Part shown: piece by piece, positions 1 through 6,803 of the stretch | How the letters are laid out: every line of letters starts with the position of its first letter | How positions within the stretch are numbered: position 1 is the first letter of the stretch | Assembly: GCA_023248915.1 (NCBI GenBank) | Contig: JAHFDQ010000051.1 | Location: forward strand, 10,368 to 18,295 | Source of the DNA: Archangiaceae bacterium | GTDB lineage: Bacteria; Myxococcota; Myxococcia; Myxococcales; Myxococcaceae | Length of the DNA: 7,928 bases | Direction of reading: 5' to 3' | Program-made: the position numbers and the translations under genes | Notes under the pieces: generated by a model | What the model was told of the DNA's origin: nothing | The model's database searches: none | What the model saw: the letters and a program-made list of their open reading frames with translations, nothing else

Positions 1-2153
1 GTGGTCAGCGCTTCGACCGGCAGGCCGACGGGGCGCGCGTCGGGAGGCGCAGCCATCGGGATGCCGCTCGGCGGGTGACGCGGCACGGCTCCCACTCCGT
101 CAGGGCCCCCCGTCAACAGCGAACCGGCCGGCGAGTGGAACCCGGCCGCGGGTTGCGGACCGGCCGACGTGTTGGGGCCGCCTGCCCCCAGAGGACCACC
201 CTGCTGGGGCGGGCCGCCCGGCGAATACGGTCCACCCGGTGGATGCGGACCGCGTGGCGCGTACGGGCCGCCTGGTGGATACGGACCGCCCGACGGATAC
301 GCTCCGCGCGGTGGATAAGGACCGCCTGGCGCGTACGGGCCACCCGTCGGATATGGGCCTCCTGGCGGGTACGGGCCACCCGGCGGAAATGGGCCTCGTG
401 GCGCGTACGGGCCACCCGGCGGATATGGGCCTCCTGGCGGGTACGGGCCACTTGGCGCGTACGGGCCGACTGGCGAGCGCGGACCGCCCGACAGATGCGG
501 ACCGCCCGGCGGATGCGGGCCGACCGCTGCGTACGGACCTACCGACAGATTCGGACCGCCGGTCGGATACGGTCCGCCCGACGGATTCGAACCACCCGGA
601 GGATTGGCTCCACCGGACGCATGCGCACCGGCCGGGAACGGACCTCCCGACGCATTCGAGCCGATTGGCGGACGTTGACCTTCCGGCAAACCCTCAGCCG
701 AAGGCGGCGACACTCCGGCAGGGGAGTGAGTCTCCGCCGCCGGCTGCGCGCCCACAGGCATCACCCCCGGGGGCACGGCCTGAGAAACCGCGGCGCCCGC
801 CCCCGCGGAACCTGGCGGGCTCGGAGGCGGCCCCGCCGTGCCCGACCCGGCTGACGTCACAAGCACTGGAACACCTGCCTGCGCCCCTCTCACCGCCGGA
901 CTCGGCGAGCCAGCTGGACTCGCGTCCGAGTCCGCGAAGAGGCGCGCTTCGAGTGCATCGGCCGCGGCGACGATCTCGCTCGGAGTGAGCCGGCGCCTGA
1001 TCGGGTGGTCCGCCAGAGCCGCCGCATTCTCCTGGGACGGACCGGCCGGGGCAACCCGGGCGATCGCCACCGCTTGTCGGCGCGCCGCCTCGACCACGGT
1101 GTTGTCCAGAGTACCCGGCGCCGGAGTCGCCTCGAAGACCGGGAGGTCCTCGTCGTCGTCGGCGGCGTCCTCGTCCATCGACATGTCGACGTCGGTTGAA
1201 GCGGCGGCCGAGCCAGGCGCCGAGCTTTCGACGGCCCCGACACTGGGGCCCGCCGCGGCCGGTGCCACCAGGCTGGCGACCTTCAGCGCGGGGAGCCCCT
1301 CTCCGGCGGTCGGTTCTTCGTCGTCGCCGAGCTCGACCGGCTGAGCCGGACCGACGGCCGCGCCGTCGTGCCCCGGACCTCGCGACGACACGGCCGGCTG
1401 CGAGCCCAGCGCCGCCGTGGCCGTCTTCGGAGTCGGTTCGTCGTCGATGGGCGCACGCCCCTCTGCACCCGCCTTGGCCGCGCCCGGCTGGAACCGCAGA
1501 ACTTCGACGCGGGGAGTCCGCGGCGCCACGCGGGCCGCTGGCGTACGCGGCGCTTCGCTGAACATGTCGTCGAGCGGTACCGCCTCGGCCGGAGGCAGCG
1601 CCGTCTTGGGGAGCGTCGAGGCCCAATCGTCAGCGGGCGCCGCGCCAATCACCTCGCCCGACGCGCCCGCAGCAGGTGCAGGAGTGTCCTCGTCGATCAC
1701 GACTGACACCTCTCCACTCGACCCGAGCTCGCCGAGGGCCCGCGTCACCTGGTCGGTCGCGGCGACGTACACCCTCACCGTCTGGCGAAGCTGGAAGCGC
1801 AGCTCGTCGATCGCGGCGAGGTTTGTCGGGTCGTCCACGGCCAGGTGCAGCCGCGGCGCCTTGCCGTCGCCGTCGGACGCGAACGCCACCACCCGGTTGC
1901 GCACCTGGTACTCGGTCGGCACCAGCCGAGAGGCCTCGGGGGACGGCGCCGGCAACTGCGTGAAGGGCAGCTGAAACTGGGTGGCGAGCGCCCGGGCCAG
2001 CCCCGCCGGGCTCACTTTGCCGGCGCCCAGCAAGATCTCGCCCAGCCTCTTGCCGACCTGGTCTGCGCGCTGCGCCGTCAGCGCCCCCTGAACGTCGTCG
2101 GCGGCCACGATGCCCGCTTCGATGAGCAGCTCTCCAATCTTCTTCTTGGACAC
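1..2153 (-). CDS. MshEN (GspE N-terminal) domain protein with acidic linker and GPYPPG-repeat tail; C-terminus cut by window edge
   Basis: This frame is open from the GTG at 2153-2151 to the left edge: 717 codons with no stop seen. Residues 1-140 form an MshEN/T2SSE_N domain with two 24-residue motifs. Motif I is K5-I6-G7 to Q28; motif II is R36-L37-G38 to Q59. Each keeps its central glycine (G14, G45). In MshE-type ATPases this motif pair binds cyclic di-GMP. The spacer here is 7 residues, against 5 in the neighbouring paralogue, and motif I has Lys for the usual Arg. Residues 145-495 are an Ala/Pro/acid-rich, probably disordered linker, with an acidic cluster at 321-340 and a short helix-prone, charged patch at 350-410. 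Residues 498-688 are Gly/Pro/Tyr repeats. The GTG is chosen because GGAG lies 8 nt upstream and the next in-frame ATG (about residue 197) would delete the domain. It starts 15 bp after its paralogue, so they are probably cotranscribed. No Walker motifs are visible, so it does not look like a PilB/GspE ATPase. The domain call is firm; c-di-GMP binding is inference and the overall role is unknown. Confidence 0.85.
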   Translation of the reverse strand, partial: MSKKKIGELLIEAGIVAADDVQGALTAQRADQVGKRLGEILLGAGKVSPAGLARALATQFQLPFTQLPAPSPEASRLVPTEYQVRNRVVAFASDGDGKAPRLHLAVDDPTNLAAIDELRFQLRQTVRVYVAATDQVTRALGELGSSGEVSVVIDEDTPAPAAGASGEVIGAAPADDWASTLPKTALPPAEAVPLDDMFSEAPRTPAARVAPRTPRVEVLRFQPGAAKAGAEGRAPIDDEPTPKTATAALGSQPAVSSRGPGHDGAAVGPAQPVELGDDEEPTAGEGLPALKVASLVAPAAAGPSVGAVESSAPGSAAASTDVDMSMDEDAADDDEDLPVFEATPAPGTLDNTVVEAARRQAVAIARVAPAGPSQENAAALADHPIRRRLTPSEIVAAADALEARLFADSDASPAGSPSPAVRGAQAGVPVLVTSAGSGTAGPPPSPPGSAGAGAAVSQAVPPGVMPVGAQPAAETHSPAGVSPPSAEGLPEGQRPPIGSNASGGPFPAGAHASGGANPPGGSNPSGGPYPTGGPNLSVGPYAAVGPHPPGGPHLSGGPRSPVGPYAPSGPYPPGGPYPPGGPYAPRGPFPPGGPYPPGGPYPTGGPYAPGGPYPPRGAYPSGGPYPPGGPYAPRGPHPPGGPYSPGGPPQQGGPLGAGGPNTSAGPQPAAGFHSPAGSLLTGGPDGVGAVPRHPPSGIPMAAPPDARPVGLPVEALT
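90..662 (-). repeat. Tandem 18-bp coding repeat: 32 Gly-Pro-Tyr hexad units
   Basis: Reading the minus strand from 662 to 90 gives 32 back-to-back units, 31 of six residues and one of five (GPFPA, the second unit). The consensus is G-P-Y-P-P-G. Position 3 varies among Y, H, N and F; positions 4-5 are P-P, A-P, P-T, L-S or S-P; position 6 is usually G but sometimes R, V or S. The best-conserved core is about 216-450, and units decay towards both ends, as expected for a tract that grew by internal duplication. Glycine is not at every third residue, so this is not a collagen triplet helix. Codons are less GC-biased at third positions than in neighbouring genes (many CCA, GGT, GGA, TAT, CAT, AAT). 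The tract is part of the left-hand MshEN gene. Gly/Pro/Tyr-rich repeats are often disordered and self-associating, but no function can be assigned from sequence alone. Confidence 0.92.
327..451 (-). repeat. Near-identical 53-bp direct repeat pair, 72 bp apart, within the hexad tract
   Basis: Bases 327-379 and 399-451 match over 53 bp with one difference (t at 347, g at 419). The offset of 72 bp equals exactly four hexad units. The two copies encode the same residues except one Thr/Pro change. The other hexads differ far more at synonymous sites, so this block looks like a recent in-frame duplication by slippage or unequal recombination. Confidence 0.88.
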
Positions 2154-2161
2154 GAGGGTTG

Positions 2162-2165
2162 CTCC
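2162..2165 (-). promoter_or_regulatory. Ribosome binding site (GGAG) for the long MshEN gene
   Basis: GGAG on the minus strand lies 8 nt before the GTG at 2153, in the 15-bp gap after the upstream stop codon. It supports the GTG start, without which the receptor domain would be lost. Confidence 0.6.
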
Positions 2166-2168
2166 GCC

Positions 2169-2975
2169 CTAGCGCTTGACCTTCGCCAGGTACTCTTCCC
2201 GGGTGAAGACGCCCTTCTGGATCAGGAGGTCGACCATCGCTTTGATGGCGCCCACCTCTCGACGCTGCATCTCTTCCACGGAAGCCAACGTATCGCTTGG
2301 AGTCTGAGGCTTCGCCGGCGCGGGCCGCGCGGCCGCGGGTTCGGGCGCGGTCGGCCTGGGTGGAGGCGGGAGCGCGGGGGCTGGAGCGGGGGGCTGCGCA
2401 GCGGCCGGCGGCGCCGGGGGTTGGTTCACCGGCGGAGGCAACCGCACCCTGTGCTCGCCGGTGGGCGTCGCCTTGATCACCGTGTTCCCCTGCGCGTCGA
2501 GCACCTTGAAGGCCCCGTCGTGCTCGGCCAGCTCGGCCTCGCCCTCGTAGAAGCGCGCCTGCGCCTTGGCGATCGCGGTGCGCCCGGCGATCTGGGCGAC
2601 GATTCGGCACTTGCTGAGCGCGCGGAGCGTGTCGAGCGACCGCACGTTCTGGGGTTCGCCCATCGCCACTACCAACGTCTTGCCGTCGTCGCGCAACTGG
2701 AGGGGCAGCACGGCCAGGTCCTTCGCGGCCTGGATGGGCAGCTTTGCCAGCACGTGCGCGGGCACGCTGTCGACCGAGTCCAGGTTGACCAGTGGAATCG
2801 CGAGCTGCCACGACAGCGCCTTGACCAGGATCTCCTCGGTCACCAGGCTCATGCGCACCAGAATGTCGCCCAGCCGCCCACCCCAGCGCTGCTGTTCCGC
2901 CAGCGCGGACTTGAGCTGGCTGTCGACCAGCACGTTGGCCTTGACCAGGATTTCGCCAAGCTTGACGTTCGCCAT
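2169..2975 (-). CDS. Small stand-alone MshEN (GspE N-terminal) domain protein with SHOCT-like tail
   Basis: A 268-residue protein starting at ATG 2975 and ending at TAG. Residues 5-57 hold the tandem MshEN motif pair: K5-L6-G7 to Q28, a 5-residue spacer, then R34-L35-G36 to Q57. The spacing fits the family closely. Two positions deviate: the first motif starts with Lys rather than Arg, and the glycine in the middle of each motif is N14 and S43. The rest of the globular domain extends to about residue 145. A Pro/Ala-rich linker (179-227) leads to a short helical tail (233-268) containing LIQKGVFTREEYLAKV, which resembles SHOCT oligomerisation modules. No ATPase domain or membrane segment is seen, so it is probably a cytoplasmic adaptor or receptor rather than a pilus or secretion motor. 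In this family the domain can bind cyclic di-GMP; whether this copy does is unknown. The upstream Shine-Dalgarno is weak (GGA only), so translation may depend partly on the preceding gene 53 bp away. Confidence 0.88.
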   Translation of the reverse strand: MANVKLGEILVKANVLVDSQLKSALAEQQRWGGRLGDILVRMSLVTEEILVKALSWQLAIPLVNLDSVDSVPAHVLAKLPIQAAKDLAVLPLQLRDDGKTLVVAMGEPQNVRSLDTLRALSKCRIVAQIAGRTAIAKAQARFYEGEAELAEHDGAFKVLDAQGNTVIKATPTGEHRVRLPPPVNQPPAPPAAAQPPAPAPALPPPPRPTAPEPAAARPAPAKPQTPSDTLASVEEMQRREVGAIKAMVDLLIQKGVFTREEYLAKVKR

Positions 2976-3028
2976 GGAAGTCCGGGCAGTCTAGCCAATT
3001 GCGGCGCCGGCGTGCGCGCCTTCGACGA

Positions 3029-4069
3029 TCAAGCCCCTTGCCGCGGATCGAGCGCGTCGCGCAAGCCCTCTCCGACCAGGTTGAACGCGGTGACGGTCGC
3101 GAAGATGGCCAGGCCCGGGTAGACGGTCAGCCACCAGGCTCCGGGGTGGGTGAGGTACCGGTTCGCCTGGCTGAGCAATTCGCCCCAGCTCGGCGCGGGC
3201 GGGGGTACGCCGAAGCCCAGGAAGGACAGCGAGCTCTCGATCAGAATCGCCCCGGCGATTCCGAACGTGGCGGCCACCAGCACCGGCCCCATCGCGTTGG
3301 GCACCAGGTGCCGGGCGAGAATGCGGAGGTCCGAGGCGCCGATCGCCCGGCTGGCCTGCACGAACTCGAGCGTCTTCAGCCGAAGCACCTCGGCCCTCAC
3401 CAGGCGGCAGACGTCGGTCCAGCGCGTCAGCCCGATGACCAGCATGATGGGCACCAGCGTCTTGACGTGCACCAGCCCCATCACCGCGAGAATGAAGAAC
3501 ATGGTGGGGAAGGTCATGGTGATCTCGGTGACGCGCGAGACGACCGCGTCGAGCACGCCCCCGTAGTAGCCGGCGAGGAGTCCGAGCAGCAGCCCGATGA
3601 GCACGTACAGCCCGACCGCCACGAAGCCCACCGTCAGGCTGGCGCGGGCGCCGTGCACCAGCCGGGCGAACACGTCGCGCCCCACCTCGTCGGTGCCGAG
3701 CGGGTGATCGCTGTCGGGCCCCCAGGGCGGCGCGGACGGCCGTTCGGCGGACTGCCCCGAGTAGGTCTGGTACGGCCCGAACGGCACCAGCGGCTCGACC
3801 ATCCAGTCGCCCTGGTCGCGGTTCAGCCTGGCGCGCAGCGTCTGCACCGTGTCGGCCCGCAGCTCGAGGGGGCGCGTCAGGTTCGGCAACCACCAGGTGT
3901 GGCCGCCGACCCGGGCCGCGATTGGCTTGTCCGAGGCGAGCTCGTCGGCCAGCGCAGCCGCCGCGAAGAGCAGCCCGAGCAGGCCGAGGGCGCCCAGGGA
4001 CAGCCAGCGCTTCCTGAACCGGCGCCAGACCCGGCCCCGCGACGAGGGCGCGAGAAAAGCGCCGGTCAC
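3029..4069 (-). CDS. ABC transporter permease, OppC/DppC family with YejE-like periplasmic insert
   Basis: A 346-residue inner-membrane permease. TM1 is at about 24-41. A roughly 85-residue periplasmic insert (42-125) opens with D42-E-L-A-S-D-K-P49, which as I recall resembles the start of the insert in E. coli YejE, the microcin C/peptide importer permease. The OppC/DppC signature GTDEVGRDVFARLVHGAR follows (125-142), then further TM segments from about 146. The EAA cytoplasmic loop that docks on the ATPase is at about 234-265 (ASRAIGAS...HLVPNAMGP), and the family motif SLSFLGFGVPPPAPSWGELL is at 280-299. The C-terminus LRDALDPR is typical. The GTG start overlaps the upstream permease stop in a GTGA quartet, with GGGAG 7 nt upstream; a longer frame reaching back to 4846 is only a shadow of the other permease. 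It should pair with that permease to form the channel. The substrate class (oligopeptides or peptide-like molecules) is inferred from the family. Confidence 0.93.
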   Translation of the reverse strand: MTGAFLAPSSRGRVWRRFRKRWLSLGALGLLGLLFAAAALADELASDKPIAARVGGHTWWLPNLTRPLELRADTVQTLRARLNRDQGDWMVEPLVPFGPYQTYSGQSAERPSAPPWGPDSDHPLGTDEVGRDVFARLVHGARASLTVGFVAVGLYVLIGLLLGLLAGYYGGVLDAVVSRVTEITMTFPTMFFILAVMGLVHVKTLVPIMLVIGLTRWTDVCRLVRAEVLRLKTLEFVQASRAIGASDLRILARHLVPNAMGPVLVAATFGIAGAILIESSLSFLGFGVPPPAPSWGELLSQANRYLTHPGAWWLTVYPGLAIFATVTAFNLVGEGLRDALDPRQGA

Positions 4070-5058
4070 GGGGCGACTCCCGCGCCGACCCTGGGGTCGG
4101 CCAGCGCGTGCACGACGTCGGACGCCAGCATCGACGCCATGGTGAGGAGCGCGGTCAGCGTGGTCACCCCCATCACCATCGGGTAGTCGCGGTGGAGAAT
4201 CGCCTCGAAGGCGAGCGAACCCATGCCGTTGATGCCAAAGATGCTCTCGACGATGACGCTGCCGCCGAGCACGTGGGGCAGCGTCATTCCAAACAGGGTG
4301 ATGACCGGGACGACCGCGTTCCGGAAGGCGTGCTTCCAGATCACCACCCGCTCGGGCAGCCCCTTCGCCCGGGCGGTGCGCACGTAGTCCTGGCCGAGCA
4401 CCTCGAGCATGCCCGAGCGCATGTAGCGGCTGATCGACGCCAGCGCGCCGTAGGTGAGGCACACCAGCGGCAGCGCCGCGTGCCAGGCCACGTCGCGCAC
4501 CTTCGCGAAGGGGCCGAGCGCGGCGAACCCGTCGGACGTCAGCCCCTGCAAGGGGAACCAGTCGAGCGCGGCCGGCCGGGCGAACGCCAACAGCAGCATC
4601 ACCGCCACCCAGAAGGCCGGCATCGAGTACAGGAGGAACAGGCCGACCGTCACGCCCCGCTCGAACCACGAGCCCCGGCGGACGGCCGAGAGCACCCCCA
4701 GCGGAATCGCCAGCGCGTACGACAAGAAGAGCGCCAGCCCCGACAAGAGCAGCGTCTTCGGCAGCGACTCGCCGATCTTCTGGGCGACCGGCCGGTGATC
4801 TTGCGACGAGGTGCCGAAGTCGAGCGTCACCACCTTGCCCAACCACCGCGCGTACTGGACGCCGAGGGGGAGATCGAGGCCCTGGCTGTGCCGAAACTGT
4901 TCGATCGCGGCCCGGCTGGCCACGCCGCCGCCGGGGCCGTCGGGGTCTAGCTGCAGTGGGTCGCCGGGAGCCAGGTGCGCCACGCCGAAGGTCACCAGCG
5001 TGATGCCGAGGAAGGTCGGAATCATCAGCAACAGGCGCCTGACCAGGTAAGTGCGCAT
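4066..5058 (-). CDS. ABC transporter permease, OppB/DppB family
   Basis: A 330-residue inner-membrane permease beginning MRTYLVRRLLLMIPTFLGI, the typical OppB/DppB opening; a frame extension to 5112 lies inside the upstream gene and is not used. TM1 is about 9-28, followed by the PGDP motif (31-34) and a periplasmic segment. Further TM segments lie at about 101-124 and 133-159, with more hydrophobic stretches after residue 190. The EAA ATPase-docking loop is at about 222-252 (DYVRTARAKGLPE, then HAFRNAVVP). The motif ESIFGINGMG is at 271-280 and the C-terminal ALADPRV at 318-324. The length is ordinary for OppB/DppB and shorter than YejB as I recall it. It starts 11 bp after the binding-protein stop with no clear Shine-Dalgarno, so it probably relies on re-initiation. 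Its stop overlaps the next permease start. Together the two permeases would form the channel for the binding protein upstream. Confidence 0.95.
   Translation of the reverse strand: MRTYLVRRLLLMIPTFLGITLVTFGVAHLAPGDPLQLDPDGPGGGVASRAAIEQFRHSQGLDLPLGVQYARWLGKVVTLDFGTSSQDHRPVAQKIGESLPKTLLLSGLALFLSYALAIPLGVLSAVRRGSWFERGVTVGLFLLYSMPAFWVAVMLLLAFARPAALDWFPLQGLTSDGFAALGPFAKVRDVAWHAALPLVCLTYGALASISRYMRSGMLEVLGQDYVRTARAKGLPERVVIWKHAFRNAVVPVITLFGMTLPHVLGGSVIVESIFGINGMGSLAFEAILHRDYPMVMGVTTLTALLTMASMLASDVVHALADPRVGAGVAP
4077..4081 (-). promoter_or_regulatory. Ribosome binding site (GGGAG) for the OppC-type permease
   Basis: GGGAG on the minus strand, 7 nt before the GTG at 4069 and inside the end of the upstream permease gene. 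It fixes the GTG start and supports translational coupling. Confidence 0.6.
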
Positions 5059-5069
5059 TGCGGCGGCGG

Positions 5070-6803
5070 CTACTGTGGTGCGGGCACGGGCGCCGGCTCG
5101 GGGGCGAGCCACACCTTGCGCAAGTCGTACCAGGCGAGCGACGGCGACAGCCCGCGCACCCGCTTCTTCACCGCGTCGAGCGACGGCCGGTTGGTCATGA
5201 AGTCGTAGACCTGGTCCTGGTAGACCAGCCGGTGCACCCGCCGCTCGAGCTGCGCCCGCGCGTCCGCTTCGAACTCGACCCGAATCTGCTCGAGCAGCCG
5301 GTCGACCTCTTCGCTCTTGTAGGACACGTAGTTCGACCCGCCGGCCGCCTGCGACGAGTGGAACACCTGGAACTGGTCCTGCTGCGGGTCCTGGCTCGAC
5401 CAGAGCAGCGTGGCCACGTCGAAGTCGTGGCTGCGCATGCGTTCCATGTAGACGGCCGTCTCGGCCTTCTCGATGTCGAGCTCGACGCCGGCCTTGCGGT
5501 ATTCCTCCTGCAAGAGCGGCACGAGCTTGGCCATCTTCACCGAGTGGGGGTTGACCAGGAAGACGAACTTGAAGGGCACGCCGTCCTTGTCGAGCACGCC
5601 GTCGCCGTTGCTGTCCTTCCAGCCGGCCTCGGCGAGCAGCCGGCGCGCCGCGGGCGGATCATACGGGAGCCGCGCCACCGCCGGGTCGCACGACGCCGAC
5701 TCGCGGTAGTACGGGCAGGTGGTGGGCAACTCGAGGTTCATGTCGATGTTCTTCGCCACCTGCTCGTAGGGGAAGAGCATCGCGAGGGCGGTGCGCACCC
5801 GGCGGTCCTTGAACATGGGCCGTTCTTCGTTCCAGCCGATCCAACTGTAGATGTTCTCGGGGAAGTAGATGCGGTTGTACCCGGCGATGGCCCAGTCGTT
5901 CTTCGGATCGGCGGCCTCGATGGCCCTCCAGACTCCGGGCTGGATGACGGTCATCAGGTCGAACTCGCCGCGTTCCCACATCTGGGTGGCGACGGTGTGA
6001 TCTTTCACGATGCGGACGACCAGGCCGTCAAGGAAGGCCTTGGGCCCCCAGTAGTCGTCGTTCCTCGCGAAGACGATGGCCTTGTTGGCTTCCCAATTCA
6101 CGAACTTGAAGGGGCCGGTGCCGATGGGCGCCCGGTTGATGGGCAGGGTGTTGAAGTCTCCCTTCAGCGCCGAAGCCGGCATCATCGGCAGCGCGGTGAC
6201 GAAGTTCCGGAACGACAGGAAGTAGGGCTTTTTCCAGTGCAGCACCACGGTGAAGGGGTCGGGCGCCTCATACTTCTCGAGGTCGAGGAAGTAGCTGCGC
6301 AGGGACGTGGTGAGATTCTTCGGGTTCATCACCACGTCGAGCACGGCCTTCACGTCGGCCGAGGTGAACGCCTCGCCGTCGTGGAACTTCACCCCGTGGC
6401 GCAGGTGCACGGTGTGGGTGAGGTGATCGCCGGACAGGTCCCAGCTCTCGGCGAGCAGCGGCTTCAGCTCGTAGCGCGGGTGGGTGGACCGGTCGAGCTC
6501 GGCGAGCGTCTCGTACACCGTGCCGGTAGTGTACTTGGCCATCGTCCCCTCAATCATCTGGTCGTGCAGCCGGTTCAGCCCGGTGGGCTCGGTCTGCACG
6601 CGGACGGTGAGGGTTCCCCCCGGCACCGGAACGCCTTCGTTCGCTTCACGCGGAAGCTCGCCGCGAAGCCAGGCCTCGGTCGGGCGCAACGCCTTCTGCG
6701 GCTCGGGGGCGGGGGCCAGGGCGGGCTTCTTGTCCTTGCAGCCGCCGCCGGCGGCGAGCGCGGCGACCACGGCCAAGGCGGCGACGGTAGGGTGAGACCT
6801 CAC
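5070..6803 (-). CDS. Peptide-type ABC transporter substrate-binding lipoprotein (SBP_bac_5 family)
   Basis: A 577-residue family-5 solute-binding protein that would capture oligopeptides or similar ligands in the periplasm and pass them to the two permeases downstream. Residues 7-21 form a hydrophobic signal ending at Cys22, the likely lipid anchor; the preceding GGG is a poor lipobox, so this is probable rather than certain. A Pro/Ala-rich tether (27-60) precedes the folded domain. The family signature is at about 117-151, including LRHGVKFHDGEAFTSADV, and IGTGPFKFVNWE is at 227-238. D397-S-N-G-D-G-V-L-D405 forms an EF-hand-like loop that may bind calcium. C363 and C372 could form a disulfide. 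A short Pro/Ala tail (568-577) ends the protein. The GTG start overlaps the upstream stop (GTGA) and has AAAGGA 9 nt before it. The length is slightly above the usual 500-550, explained by the tether and tail. The family is certain; the ligand is not known. Confidence 0.95.
   Translation of the reverse strand: MRSHPTVAALAVVAALAAGGGCKDKKPALAPAPEPQKALRPTEAWLRGELPREANEGVPVPGGTLTVRVQTEPTGLNRLHDQMIEGTMAKYTTGTVYETLAELDRSTHPRYELKPLLAESWDLSGDHLTHTVHLRHGVKFHDGEAFTSADVKAVLDVVMNPKNLTTSLRSYFLDLEKYEAPDPFTVVLHWKKPYFLSFRNFVTALPMMPASALKGDFNTLPINRAPIGTGPFKFVNWEANKAIVFARNDDYWGPKAFLDGLVVRIVKDHTVATQMWERGEFDLMTVIQPGVWRAIEAADPKNDWAIAGYNRIYFPENIYSWIGWNEERPMFKDRRVRTALAMLFPYEQVAKNIDMNLELPTTCPYYRESASCDPAVARLPYDPPAARRLLAEAGWKDSNGDGVLDKDGVPFKFVFLVNPHSVKMAKLVPLLQEEYRKAGVELDIEKAETAVYMERMRSHDFDVATLLWSSQDPQQDQFQVFHSSQAAGGSNYVSYKSEEVDRLLEQIRVEFEADARAQLERRVHRLVYQDQVYDFMTNRPSLDAVKKRVRGLSPSLAWYDLRKVWLAPEPAPVPAPQ

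Noticed and set aside
90..662. CRISPR array or collagen domain
   Set aside because: Units are 18 bp and contiguous with no spacers. Glycine does not recur every third residue, so neither description fits.
75..854. Arg/Thr/Trp-rich plus-strand frames and another minus-strand frame across the hexad tract
   Set aside because: They arise from reading the 18-bp repeat in other frames. Their composition is implausible, and the minus-strand Gly/Pro/Tyr frame continues into a recognisable MshEN domain.
694..2811. Long alternative minus-strand frames (694-1626, 1630-2811)
   Set aside because: They are Arg/Gly/Ala-rich, lack any domain and overlap the two MshEN genes. High GC content alone keeps such frames open.
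2995..3028. Possible terminator or internal promoter between the OppC-type and MshEN genes
   Set aside because: The GGCGCC palindrome (3003-3008) and nearby short stems have no T-tract. A TAGACT -10-like hexamer is only about 10 bp from the ATG and has no -35 element.
1845..3122. 425-codon plus-strand frame
   Set aside because: It is antisense to both MshEN genes, His/Arg/Gly-rich and without a family match; it is a shadow of the codon bias on the other strand.
3029..4846. OppC-type protein starting as far back as 4846 (605 residues)
   Set aside because: The extra N-terminus is an out-of-frame reading of the OppB-type gene. The GTG at 4069 with GGGAG upstream gives the normal length.
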